DNA of 64,000 bases from Calonectria ilicicola (taxonomy: Eukaryota > Ascomycota > Sordariomycetes > Hypocreales > Nectriaceae). The first letter of the stretch is position 1, and every line of letters starts with the position of its first letter. The translations under genes were made by a program, and so were the position numbers. Location: assembly GCA_020809705.1 (NCBI GenBank), contig CP085827.1, forward strand, positions 5,580,001 to 5,644,000, written 5' to 3'. Below are positions 11,712 to 22,866 of this stretch, one piece after another. Under the pieces are notes generated by a model, which saw only the letters and a list, made by a program, of their open reading frames with translations, made no database searches and was not told the DNA's origin.

Positions 11712-13600
11712 CTATAACCATGGGCTCAAAATAATGTGGGCTTGGCTTAGTGTCTCTTCGCACAGTGCCTCCAGCCTCTTCATTCCATCGATTATAAACT
11801 GTTTCTGTTTATTTCCCACTATATCCTCTGTCCGGACCCTTGATATAAGAGTGATGCCCTCCAATGACGTGCATCGGGATAGCTGGACATACAAGCTGGT
11901 TGCATCGCACTTCATAGGCTCCCCCGTATCCTTATTTATTCCAGCACCTCGTAGCTCCAGTGCAATCTTCTCTAATGTCTGCCCCTGCACTTTGTAATCT
12001 GTACAGGCAAAGGCTGGTGTGCAGGTGAGCCCTTTGCGGGAAACTGGGTGGGTGTGCCATGACCTTGCCTTTGTTAAAGGATTGATGATTATACTCTCTG
12101 GTGTGAGTAGTAATGTTCCCGGTGGCAAACCCTTGATTTTGAGGTCCTTGGTGGTTGGCGAGCTAAGAATAAGACCAGCTGGCGGTCCAAAGTGGACAAT
12201 AAGTCCTGCGCCCAATCGGTATCCTGGGTATCTTTTATCTATAATAATATCCAGTGCTTGATATACTGCACCATTAACAAGCTTTAGGCCTGTGTTGCGA
12301 TTTTTGGTGATTATAATTGGCATCCTGGGTATGAATATAAAGGAACCTGGGACAGCAATCTGGCCGTCATCTCCCAGACCTGCCATAAGTCTAGCCTCCC
12401 TCTCGCTCACCCTCGCACCTACCTGTCCGAATTTTTGTTGCTTGCGTTTAGGGTCCCCCGGCTTGCGCGGAGGTAGTGGTTTGCCCCATTTATGTTCGGA
12501 AAGGAAGATACGCGCCACTTTACCTTCCCTTTCCTGGAAGGCCAATGTTGCCTCCAGATTCAAATTCCATCGGTTTCGGTTTAGAGGTGTGATAACCTTA
12601 ACTCCTGTCTCCCAGGGTATTGCCTCACCCTCTCTAAAGCACTGACTGTTGAGGAGGTCCATATCCTTCTCGTCTTGTATGCCCTCTCTGATTCGCTGCA
12701 GAAGGGTTTTTAGCTGCAGGTCTCCGGCGGCGCGCATTTGTTCTGTGAGGAGCACCACGTTTGTAAACCTTGACCAAATCCTAAAAGCGACCCTATCTGA
12801 CTCTTTAGAGACGCTAGTAGCTGGCATAAGGAGTGTCATATCCATCACAGGCCGAAACTGATGAAAGTCGCCCGAGAAGAGCACCACGGGAATCCCGCCA
12901 AAGTCTTCTTGAGAACCGCGGAAATGGCACATTTTCTGGTTTGCCTTGTAGAGAGTTTTAGCACCAAGCATGCTGACCTCATCTACAATCAAGAGCCACT
13001 TATCCTTCCAGTTGTTGCGCTGCGCTCCATTGACAAATCGACCAGTTATGTTGTATACTTCCGCTTCCTCACCATCCTGGTTTGCATCGGGCTTCATTTG
13101 GCAGGCTGAGTGAAGCGTCACGCCATTGATTTGAGCTGCTGCCGTACCCGAAAATGCTGTGATTAGTAGCCTGTGCGATATGCCCTTACGTAAGAACAGT
13201 TCAGCTAAGGCTCCAATAACCCTGGACTTCCCAGTGCCACCTTCACCACCTAGGTACTCAAAGAACTGGGATATCTTTTTGTTCTCTTTTGTTCCTGCGA
13301 AGTTGCCACCTGTGGTTTCAGACCTCTCGTATTGGTCTAAGTGGTGGCAGATCAACATAAAGGCAATGGTTTGTCGCTCATTTAATGTAAACCTTTTGGC
13401 AATCTGCTGTCCAATGTGGAGAAATGATATAGAGGCTCCAATCTCCACGATAGCAATGGTCTCTTTCGGTTCCTCCATATCCTCTTCTGCCATGTTTACG
13501 CCTACACCACCAAAGCCGGTGTCGGCTATTCTTGCAGCTTCCCGTACTGATGAACTGGATATATTGGTCGCTGATGCTCCTTCGACTCCCTGTATTCTTT
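11712..13600 (-). pseudogene. Helitron element 2 Rep-helicase gene, PIF1-type helicase part
   Basis: The C-terminal third of the element 2 transposase. The open frame shows a leader VREAARIADTGFGGVGVNM, Walker A GGEGGTGKS, LITAFSGTAAAQINGVTLHS, Walker B WLLIVDEVSML, GDFHQFRPV, LLTEQMRAAGD, YKVQGQTLEKIALELRG and YVQLSRCTSLEGITL. These are the ordered motifs of PIF1-like helicases, all well preserved. It ends at 11,712. Relative to the Rep segment upstream the frame changes twice between about 13,660 and 13,590: HKLAW is followed by MDKKKQDEASKAIEKEYRE in a second frame and GVEGASATNISSS in a third. No clean intron explains this, so small indels are likely. Key residues are intact, so the break appears recent. 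Confidence 0.85.
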
Positions 13601-16600
13601 CTCAATAGCTTTCGAGGCTTCATCTTGCTTCTTTTTATCCATGCCAACTTGTGTTGTGGGGGAATTTCACCCGGTGAATATGTACCGCTGTGGTAATTAT
13701 TTAGGGGCTCTGCCCTAACAATCATCCCAAAGTCTTCCTCAAACTCAGGCACCTCATTCTGAACTGCCCGTAGCTTCTCATATACGCGGTGGATGTGTGA
13801 AGAGCTCTCTGTAACTTCGCCAGGAGCAATAGCAGCTCCGATTGCGTCGACTAGGCGGTCAAAATGCGCCACCTGATGTGGCCGGTGCGGTTCAATCACA
13901 CTTGCGCCTGCTGTATCCTCGTCTTCCTCTGCATCAAGGTCACCCATTATGGTATCGTTCCCATCTACCGCCCACTGCGCTGCGTCCCTCCGAGCGTCCT
14001 CCGCTGACCGCCTCTGGAGTTGGATATTGCCCACAATTGTCTGTAATCTCTGTGGAATTCGCGCCTTCCAATACTTCCACAGATCAGCTGGACGTTTGCT
14101 CTTATCCATAATAAAGCGCTCCCAAGGTACAAAAAGTGCAAGGTGCTGTACTGCTGCCTGTTGATAGTATTTTCCATTTTCCTCGGTAGTAAAGTCCATG
14201 CAGAGAAATCCGTTAAGGCATGGCACAGCGTATTTCTTCTCAGGTCGCAAAACCTGAACCCATTCCCTTCCAGTCGCCCAGCTTTGATCAAACGGTATAG
14301 TATTTACCCTATTTGAATGATCTTGTGCCTTCCTTTGTATTTTAATAAGCATCAAATAGTCGTATAAGCAGAGCTGCTTTAAGAGTGATCCTCGATTATG
14401 GTATGCTTCGAAAATAGACAGAATCTTGCCGCTATCTCCGATCAGAACCCGATCTTCTGTGGTCTCTTGCGCTTGATGGTTGTTCTCGGTCATTTCGTTA
14501 TTGGTTTGGTCGTGTCCTGAGGTTATTACCTCTTGCTGAGGGGAGTTGTTTGAGTGTTCGGTCTCTGATTTGGCCTCTCCTCCCTCGTCAATATCTGGTC
14601 CTTCCGCCAAATATCTAAGATAGGACCATCTTTTAAATATGCTCCAGTAGGCCACTGTCATATTAATATAAGCCCAATTGGAAACATTAGAGTATTCTGT
14701 TGGATGGTTGAGCAAGTATGCGAGCACCTCAACATGCGATAGCTGCTGCTCCGTGTGTATCCTATTGACCACGCTTAATATGTATTGTCGGCTTTGGTTT
14801 GCCAAGGTTCTTGGGTCTGGGTTTTGATCTTCCTCCGTTGATCTGTTTGCTGGAAACTTTCGCTCGTATAACTCCGCTGCAATAGCTGCCCGCTTCCAAC
14901 TAGGGTCTTCGACCTTGGTAGTGTAATTTGTCAAGTAGTAAACCAGCGCCAGACTCTTGGAAGATGTCCCGATAAAGGAGATGTCATGGTTATGTCGTAA
15001 TCCTACCGCCATTGCAGTATTCCACCTATTTATCAGAGGGTGGGAGCGACGTAGTTGCAATGCCCCATTTGGTGCGAATCCCGTCTTCTCGATAAGCTTC
15101 CATGGTGCTCCAAACCTGCAGTCCTTCTTTCCTACCTTTGGCCGATTAAGTGAGTATTTCCAGCATGTATCGTTGCAGATATGCATCTGCGTCTTTGCTG
15201 CTATAAAGTTTGCTTCTGTATTAAATTCTGCTGCAAATTGTTCCTTATTTTGGAATTTTGTAGTAATATCGGTATAGGGTGTCCGCCGCATGTTCTCCTC
15301 CTCTTGAAGGACTGTTTCATCAAGATCTTCTGTAAAAACAGTGTCAACATAGCGAAGGATATGTTCTCGTGTTCTTAACATGCTCTCGTCGGTATCATCG
15401 TTAGGCATACCAATAACCCTAGAATGCTCCAGGTTGCCTTCGTGCCACATCATTCCATGAAGATGGAACGCACCACGCTGGTTTGTCTCCACTGCTGCAT
15501 AGTACTGGTCTACCCGGCCAAAAATAGAGTCCTGTCCTGTTTTAACATAGTGCTCGAAGAACAACTCCACTTCTCGCTTAAAGAAAAGAGCAGAACCTAA
15601 TGGGTCGGGGATAGCCACTTTTGCGCTCTTAAAGGAATTCTCTAGTGCTTCCTGGATAAGCTTCTCAGCCTCTTCGTCCGTGTAGTCATCTCGGTTATTG
15701 TTTTCATCTTGATCTGCATTTCTCCGGTACACTGCTAGCCGTATCTTGACCGGGTTTGTAAGATCATTGGGGCTGATAGTGAACCATATTGCTGGGATTC
15801 CATAGCGGACAATCAGCGCTTTAATCTTTCTTCGCATTGCCATCTTAGCTTCCTTAGACATATGCTGCTTGTACCCGTAATGAGATATGTGTCGGAGGAG
15901 CTTCTTTACATCCTCATCAGATGTCTTCCCTTGTGTCTCGAGATCTTGCTTGGCCCTTTCAAGTCTCTCTGGCGAGAGGGATTTAATAATCCTCTCCACT
16001 TCAGGGAAATCGCTTCGATCAACACTAATCATACTAACTCCTCGGTTCTTTTCTCGAACCTCCATATTGAATATAATAAATGATAAGGCCTGATGGCTGC
16101 TAAATCTAGCCCCATGCCTTTGCAATACTGCTCTTGCCCATGTTTTTCTGGTCATGTTATAGTCGGGAGCTTGTATTAACCTAGGCAGCTGCTCCTCTTT
16201 ATTAATGCCCGAGAAATGCTTCCAGAGTTCGGATTCTCTTTCTTCCTTAATACGAGGTCCTCCAAATCCAAAAGGCAATAGTGCGGGGAATGTTTTTGCC
16301 CAAAACCAGAGATCATTATTGTTAGCATATTTGCTTCCTTTGAGAAGGTGTATGTATGGCTGGGTTCGAGCTGTCGTCTCATCTATTGTCTTATCGGAGG
16401 GTAATGTATTGATCCCGCTAATGGACTCAATAGAATACTGAAGCTTTGCTGCATCATGATCATCTGGTGGGGCATCCAGCTCGAACATGCTTGAGCAATT
16501 AATCTCATCAAAGTAGCTTCCTTCATTCCCGAACCCAACATCATCTCTACTAATATCATCATATTGCAGGTCAAAATCGGTGCCATCGTTGTCCTGGTGT

Positions 16601-17580
16601 CCGGCGGCAAGCTCCTGCCGCGCGTCTATAATTGTTCGGGTCTCAGTGTCCTCCAGACCTCGCTCCGTTGCTGGCACAATGTGGGCAGTCCTGGTTCTCT
16701 CATGTGCTGTTGGTTGATTTAATTCTAGCCTGTCGAAAAGCTGTTTTGGTATACCATGAGATGGACTTCCCCATGTATCCATTTCAGATTGGTTGATGCG
16801 AATATGGTTATAGTGGGGGTTATTCTTTATAAGCCAGACCAGTGCTTGTTCTACCTTCTGTCGCCGAATAGATAGAAGCTTTGTGAGGTCACGTGGCCTA
16901 GGTCTTTCTTTGCCGTGCCATGTTATATAAATATTATCAAGTACCTTGATTAGGGGGTGTGGGAGTACTTCTGTGACCATATGTTGGAGATTGCTCGGGA
17001 AGACTGTAATATGTCCTTTGATGTGCCGTATATAATCATTCCGTTGTATTTTCTTCTCTCCTGCCCTTAATCTTGTAATATAGCCAAAGCTCATATTTAA
17101 AGCAATAAGCTGTTCTTCAATTAATGTTAGCCCCCTGAGTGCCTCAGGGTACATATGCTCGCATCCAAGCATCTGGTGAAGAAGTATGCGTCGGCTAGGC
17201 ACGCCCGACTGGCCCTTTGCTTTGCAATCTTGGCAGATATACACCTCCTTCTCAGAGGGAAGCACCTTTGGCACGAAAATGGGCTCTTTCTACCTCTGCC
17301 TCTTTCTTTAGCATCTATTCCCCATGCTACCCACTCTTCCCAGCTTAATGTGGCTAGATCGGCCTCGGAAGACTTTTGATAGCACAGTATACACGTTCGA
17401 GTAGGAAGGGTGCTTTTATCATGCAGTGCTTTGTAAAAGTCTTCTACTGCTGATATCTTTGTATCCAATGTGATTGGCTTTGCCCATATATGAGGAAGTG
17501 ATTGTTTTTCCTTCTCTGCATACTGGTTTTCTAGGTGTTGAAGGGCATTATTTATTAGTTCTTCTTGCTTAGATGTATTT
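13601..17580 (-). pseudogene. Helitron element 2 Rep-helicase gene, Rep part
   Basis: About 1,300 residues of Helitron Rep. An N-terminal cysteine region (RTCILCYQKSSEADL, then VYICQDCKAKGQ) and LIEEQLIALNMSFGYITRL match the DUF6570-type leader of this class. The core carries GIPAIWFTISPNDLTNP, the HUH motif as RGAFHLHGMMW, a cysteine/histidine patch (HICNDTCWKY) and the paired tyrosines as LVYYLTNYTTK. Rep nicks and ligates single strands during transposition. There is a 1-nt frameshift near 17,292-17,300 (RGRG to KEPIFVPKV), so the central part is in another frame from both ends. The exon begins at 17,580 after a 63-nt intron that joins it in frame to the zinc array. Confidence 0.85.
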
Positions 17581-17643
17581 CTTTAATGTTAGTAATAATA
17601 GTTAGCCTTTGCAAATATAGATATAGCTTATCTAACCACTTAC

Positions 17644-19319
17644 ATTTGATACTCTGCTTGGCTGTTAGACTTGTGCTTCTTTCTGCTTGGGTAAAGTGAT
17701 TCATCGCTGGGCTGTACACATCTCTTCTGTGCTTTCTTTTCTCTAAGTGCTTGGGCAGTAGCTGCTATCTTTGCACGGCAGGCTGGGCAACGCTGATACT
17801 TGTCTTGCGTATCCGCTTGCCGAGTGTTGCGACATAAGGTGCAGATACGTAGAGTTGTATCAGTTGTTATACCCTGACTATTTCTGGTGTCCAGTGAGAT
17901 CTCTGTCATTCTTCTCTGGATATCCTTCTTGCGATGCTCGTATGATAATCGGTTCACATCTCGGCACTTAGAACATATTCTGGATTTATAGGAAGCTTCG
18001 GGTATCCAGCTCTGGTGGCATTTTCGACAGATGCGATCACCTAATAAAGACTCGGCTTCCCTTTCTCTCGCGATTTTGTCCTTTCTACGAAAGCGTGATC
18101 GCCCTTGTTCTCGACATTTAGAACATGTTTTATGGTCATCAGAGGCTTCAGGTGTCCAAGGCCGTTTGCATGATCTGCAGATGCGGGCATCCTGTGACAT
18201 CTCGGTCAGCTCCATTCGAGCGCTCTCATGGCGTCGCTTGTTCGATGCTCGGTTATACTCTCGACATTTAGGGCACATTCGATATTCTCTAGATCCTTCA
18301 GGTACCCAGGTTTGCAGACATGCTGAGCAAATGCGAGTACCTGGTGAGAGGTTTTGCGTGTTCTTCTTGCGTCGAGTTTTTACTTCTTGTCTAATCTCTC
18401 GACATCTAAAGCACACTTGATATTGTTCAAAGGCTTTAGGTATCCAGGCTTTTTGGCATACTGTACATATACGACTCCTCCATGCAAGGAGGGGTTCCTT
18501 GTAGTTTGCTTCCCTTTGTGGAGAGCTTTCTATTCCTTTGTTTGCCTCTTTTATAGTGGAATGCCTTCTTTTACTCAGACAGAGCGGGCATAATTTAAAG
18601 CGCGAGTCTGGGGAATCTGGAGTCCAGGGTTTTAAACACTGATAGCATGTGCGCTGCTTTGAAATGCCCAGTTGTTCTGATGGTGCTATGCCCTTTGTTG
18701 ATTCCTCCTGTGCCGGGTGTGCATGTCCGATACTACTTAGACCTGCTGTTTCTATTGCTCGAGACCCTAATATAGTGATGTTGAATAGTGAAGGGTCTAG
18801 CCTTGCCATGTTGCGGTATCTTGGGCATATAGTTGATATATTAGCTGGTCCTGGAATCCACACCTGTTTACAGGTAGTGCATTGTCGCCCCTGCATATTA
18901 GGTGAATGTAGGGGTTGCTGCCTGTTTGCTTGATATATGAGTGTTGGTGAAGCTGGGGTTGGTAGTACTGTTACGCTTGATTGTTCTTCTGTACTACCTA
19001 ATGGGGATATATCTTTGACGCCCATTTGTTGTGAATTTGAGTCTTTTGTGAGAGCTTTGGTAGTATCTTCTGATGTTGTGATAGCTGGTCTTGCTGGTGC
19101 TATATTTGGTGGTGTAAGGAAGCTGCCCTGCATCTGGTTGTATACATCGTTATGACTTTGAAGGTGTAATCCAGAGAGTGTTGACCCGGCGGTTTGTCCT
19201 CTCAGTCGTTCTAAAAGTGTATGTAGGCTAGGCACCAAGCTACCTGCTTGTTGTGCTGTATCTTGACTTGCCCCTGTCTTCTTGGTTGGAGCCCTAGTAA
19301 TATTAGCTGGTTTATTTTC
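17644..19319 (-). CDS. Helitron element 2 Rep-helicase gene, exon with seven-module zinc array
   Basis: An open exon of about 555 residues with seven modules of the form CxxC-x3-W-x(9-13)-CxxC, mostly introduced by R-I-C and ending C-R-E/D followed by Arg/Lys: for example RICSACLQTWVPEG..CPKCRE and RICRKCHQSWIPEA..CSKCRD. The first module has lost its last Cys (CPRYR), and the last lacks the Trp. The first 190 residues are low-complexity Ser/Thr/Gln. A donor GTAAGT at 17,643 and acceptor at 17,581 (branch CTAAC) join it in frame to the Rep, so this is the N-terminus of the transposase rather than a separate gene. An in-frame TAG lies just upstream of 19,319 within a TATAG acceptor-like site, so a first small exon probably lies further right. 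The modules match the three in element 1. Probable role: nucleic-acid binding. Confidence 0.75.
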
Positions 19320-20593
19320 CTATACGTTGGATGTTTAATAGGGTATAGCATGCTAATTACTAACATATCTGCAATTTGTACTCAATTGTTTTGCTTATGT
19401 TAATGATACTATAGGCAGCATCTCCAATTCGCTACATGTACTAGATTTGGTGTTCTCCAATTCCAACCTCAAACAACCCAATCTCTGGCTCCTCGCCTCC
19501 TACATCCGCTGGTATTCTCAAGCTATCCGATTTCGGTATTAAAATGCACTCTATGAGTCATTTTTATGAAAATATCTCACATCTTATCAGATGTTGGTAC
19601 CTTGCTGGTCTTGGAAAACTCTTTTCTTTCCATTTTACTTTATTCTATTGGATATTCTTTGGGCCATGTGGCTTTTATTGTCTCCGGTTTTGCCCCGGCG
19701 GTATATGATTTATACGGTTTTAGGAAGGTGTATTACACTTCATCACGCTATTCTGGGTCTGGGCCCTTCTATATATGGAGTTGCGGCTGAAGGGATGTGA
19801 TGTATTTTGGTGAACTATGATGTATGGGCATTTTGATTTGATCGTGTCTTGTATGCAACCACTTTACTCTGCATTAGACTATTCTTTTAACCAGTATAGT
19901 CTACTTTAATCCATCAGCTAACAAGGTTGATTCCTCTTAAGCTTATGGCGGTATAGCTAGGGGCGTGCTGTGAGCGTCTATTTTAACGCTCTATCCACTA
20001 CTTCTTGCCTGTTTTGATGTAGTAAATTTGCGCCTTATCTTGCATTAGTACCTTACACTGTGTGCCACTTTTCTGTTAACCTTTTCAAGGACCAGGTTGA
20101 TACTTGTAGGAGCTTGGGCGGTAAGATGAAGGGTGTGTGTTAGATCTGGTTTTTTTGGTCATAGATGACCTGTGTGAATTTTCTCTTGCATTAGTCTATT
20201 TCTTCCTGGTCCGTTCTTGACCCTAAGTTGTTTTTGGAATGGTTGGCTAGTCGTGAGGAAGAAGCTATTAGTTTGTGATGGTGTGGAGGCCCACTGTTGG
20301 CCTAAGCTCTCTTGGAACTGTTGATTGTCTGGGACGGTTTTCGGTATGTGGATGCTTTTATTTCAACAAACCGCCGGTGGACTAGCGCTAAGATGGTTGG
20401 CTGTCTCTTGTTTTAGTTGAAGATTAATTGCTGTCTCTTGCCTGTCTTGCCTTTAACGAATTATTGCTCTAACAATTTAAGATCTTCATATTCCCTCCAT
20501 TTGCTTTGCCTTTTGGTATTTTGCTCTTGCTATCTTTATCTTTATCTTTGTTTTTACTTTATGCACCTCTTTATTGAAACTGAATTTCATGTT
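19320..20593. promoter_or_regulatory. Divergent intergenic region of Helitron element 2
   Basis: About 1.27 kb between the leftward Rep-helicase gene and the rightward accessory gene. It should hold both promoters and perhaps the first exon of the Rep gene. Small open frames at 19,566-19,800 resemble nothing known. Pyrimidine-rich, TCTTTATCTTTATC-like text at about 20,525-20,560 precedes the accessory start. Confidence 0.4.
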
Positions 20594-22133
20594 ATGGCTA
20601 CCTCGGAATCACCCCAGCGCAATGGCAGCCGTACTAGGAGACCTGCTAAATTTGCAAAGGGTCTTGGAAGCGATATGGGCATGTCTGTTCTCGTCCAGCT
20701 TGATACCCCCAACCGCCTTGTTGGTGCCGAGAACCAGTACATTAAGGGCCTTAATATTGAGGTCTTAGGTAGGGTCTATTTGGTGCCCCCGCCTTGGATG
20801 CAAGATGATATATATATCATACTCCGTCCTAAAAGTCAGCAGACTTCTGCTCCTTATGCTATCTATTTTAGCGTGAACCTTGCGTTATACGGTGAACCTA
20901 TAGAAGATGTGGAGTGGGCAGGGCAGTGGTTTTGGATCAGTGGCAAGGTCCATCCTTATGCTCTTACATGGGTAACTAGAGAACCTGACTTATACTCTGC
21001 CGATGGCGATGAGGGAGAGTTTTATACGGCCCCTACTTTTTTGGTTCGCGAGTTAAGTCTCCAAGTGTAAGTCTTATTTATTTGACTAATAGTTTTATTC
21101 CTAACCTCTTCCAAGTGTTGCGCCGCGAACCGTCTCCAGTCGAGGCGAGTTTCTGACAAGCACTCCCAAAGGTTATATCACTGGTCAGGTGGTTGGGCCG
21201 GGCTACTCTGTACTAAATCAGGCCACTTTGAATACTTTCGACAAGGCCCAGTTTAATTGTTGTGCGCTGGTACAAGGATGCACCTTTATTGGACCAGGCG
21301 ACGAGGAGAAGTCCCCCTTCCGTGGGTTTCACAGCTTCCAGGTCTTCATTCTGTTCCCTATTCATGCAGTTCCTTATAACCTCCTGTGCAAGAAGATGGC
21401 TACCCAAGCAACCAGTCAGTTCAAGCCTGGTGTTCCAATTTCTTGCTATGGCAATATTGTGGGCCTTCTTGATCATCGACATCTAGTCAACCCGCCTTCT
21501 GACAGTGCTGACTATGTCTTTATTATGGTCCCTGATACTTGGCATTTCCCAGAGAAGGCATTACCACCGGCGGCACTGGATACTTATGCTCCTCCAAGCC
21601 CTGCTTCAGCTTCAACCCCAAGTTCAAGTGGGTTCGATAGCATTCGTTCACAATTCAGATCTTCTTCGTCACGTGGAAGCCAACCACGCTCATCTGCACC
21701 ACCGTCTTCGGCGTCCCCGGTCACCCCTTCACCAAAGAAGCGCTCAGCTACTACTGCCTTCGACGATGTAGAAACTCCGACGAAGAAAGTTTGCGCTTTT
21801 GGCTCTAAAGCTCAGCAGAACTCGGTGAGCGGTATGTCAGACGGGCAGCCGATTACAGTAACTTCGACCCTTGAGGAAGATCAAGATTTGCCCGATCTCG
21901 GACCTCTAGCTTCAGATGCCCAGTTAGACTTGTCCCCAGCTTCCCCGGAACCAATAGATGATGAGTCAGATGGAGAGATGGTGAAGGACGAGGCAGGAAA
22001 TTTTGAAGGTAGGTCCTCTGAAGCTGCAGATCCAGTTCGGCAGACTAGGTCTTCAACTGCAGAACCCTCAAGGGGTAAAGTTGGGAGTAAGAACAAGGGG
22101 AAAGGGAAGATACATCCAACAAGAAAAATGTAA
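20594..22133 (+). CDS. Helitron accessory protein, two-domain, element 2
   Basis: An intact 496-residue protein after removal of a 49-nt intron (exons 20594-21066 and 21116-22133; donor GTAAGT, branch CTAAC, acceptor CCAAG). The reading across the join is RELSLQV-VAPRTVSSRGEF. The first domain (about residues 50-155) is beta-rich with Trp/Tyr (VEWAGQWFWISGKVHP). The second (about 170-285) contains FQVFILFPIHAVPYN and a possible OB-like core. The tail is Ser/Pro-rich with basic patches (PSPKKRS, KNKGKGK) and acidic stretches. It parallels the element 1 accessory gene in layout, phase-2 intron position and basic tail, although I see little direct sequence identity. A role in binding single-stranded DNA for transposition is inference. 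No stops or frameshifts are present. Confidence 0.65.
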
Positions 22134-22503
22134 TTATCTGGATAATTTTATTTAATTGATTTTGCTCTGCACCCAGTTTAAATTATTTAATATGCGATAG
22201 CTATCTCTTTCAACAGCACAGGCCTATGTACCATACCAACCCTTATGTAAGCTATCCTCACGAGAGGGTTTGCTATTCTCTAATTGGCCAAACTCCTAAT
22301 CGATAAGCAGCTGTGGGCCTGCGCCGCAAAGAGGAATAGTTAGTCCGGTCACTAAATATTGGAGCCCCCAAATCCACTCCTTTATCCATCTGCAATCTCT
22401 ATCTGCGAGTTCCGAGAGCACTTCCTAGAGCGTTTGGGAGCAGAGCTTGCGGCGGACTGATCGCTCTTTCCGCAATTTGATAGCTTCAGCAGAAGCTTGG
22501 GGC
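22134..22503. other. Right flank of Helitron element 2, no gene
   Basis: 370 bp between the accessory gene and the LTR. The reverse strand has a weakly coding stretch (AEAIKLRKERSVRRK) that I cannot assign. It presumably contains the unresolved right end of the Helitron. Confidence 0.3.
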
Positions 22504-22866
22504 TGTTATGACCCCAACCAACCCGACCAGTGAAGCCGCCTGCAGAAGGCCGGAAGACCCGCTTTTACCTCTGACAAGCTGTGCTCGTGTACGCCAATAG
22601 ACTTAAGGAGCGCTGCTCCGCAAGGAGCGACGCGCTCCCAGAAAAACATCGCTCTTTAGGGTAGCCCCATTCAGAACAGCCCCAGATCAAACTGTACATT
22701 AAACCTCTAGGAGTTGCTGCCATCTAGGGCACAACTCAGCTCTCAATACAACTTGGTTACCTTCAATTGATCTACTTGACCGATTGACCTATCACCAGAT
22801 GTAACAATCTTCCTTTGTTGCTCAAGCCAACGTGCCTGATCTTATCTGCGAACACGAACCGTTACA
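22504..22866 (+). repeat. Solo LTR or LTR fragment, gypsy type
   Basis: It begins TGTTATGACC like the gypsy element at 30.0 kb and ends ACCGTTACA like it. Its last 170 bp closely match the LTR at 44,305-44,610 (GTTGCTGC.ATCTAGGGCACAAC, CTCTCAATACAACTT.GTTACC). The 3' end falls exactly inside an NRPS codon: on the minus strand GATL text stops at 22,867. No matching 5-bp duplication is visible on the left (GGGGC against CATAG), so the left side was rearranged or the left end is misplaced. A GC-rich near-palindrome lies at about 22,610-22,640. Confidence 0.65.

Larger units (their letters stand above)
11270..22503 (-). mobile_element. Helitron-type rolling-circle transposon, element 2
   Basis: A large element whose Rep-helicase gene runs leftwards (19.3 to 11.7 kb) and whose accessory gene runs rightwards (20,594-22,133). 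Its 3' end, on the minus strand, is probably the perfect hairpin CTCTCG-TTC-CGAGAG at 11,274-11,288 followed by CACTATT. The condensation domain of the NRPS relic resumes directly after. Between 11,290 and 11,711 there is no gene; AAATCAC and GTGATTT at about 11,462-11,498 form another possible stem. The right end is uncertain: 22,134-22,503 holds no named feature and abuts a solo LTR. The Rep resembles the DUF6570-containing Helitron class and differs clearly from element 1. Confidence 0.75.

Noticed and set aside
13378..17274. Rep of Helitron 2 starting at 17,274
   Set aside because: That codon is GTG and coding text continues upstream in a neighbouring frame; a 1-nt frameshift explains it.
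17640..19238. Zinc-array frame as a separate gene of 532 aa starting at 19,238
   Set aside because: The apparent start is a GTG inside a longer open frame, and a GTAAGT..AG intron links its end in frame to the Rep.
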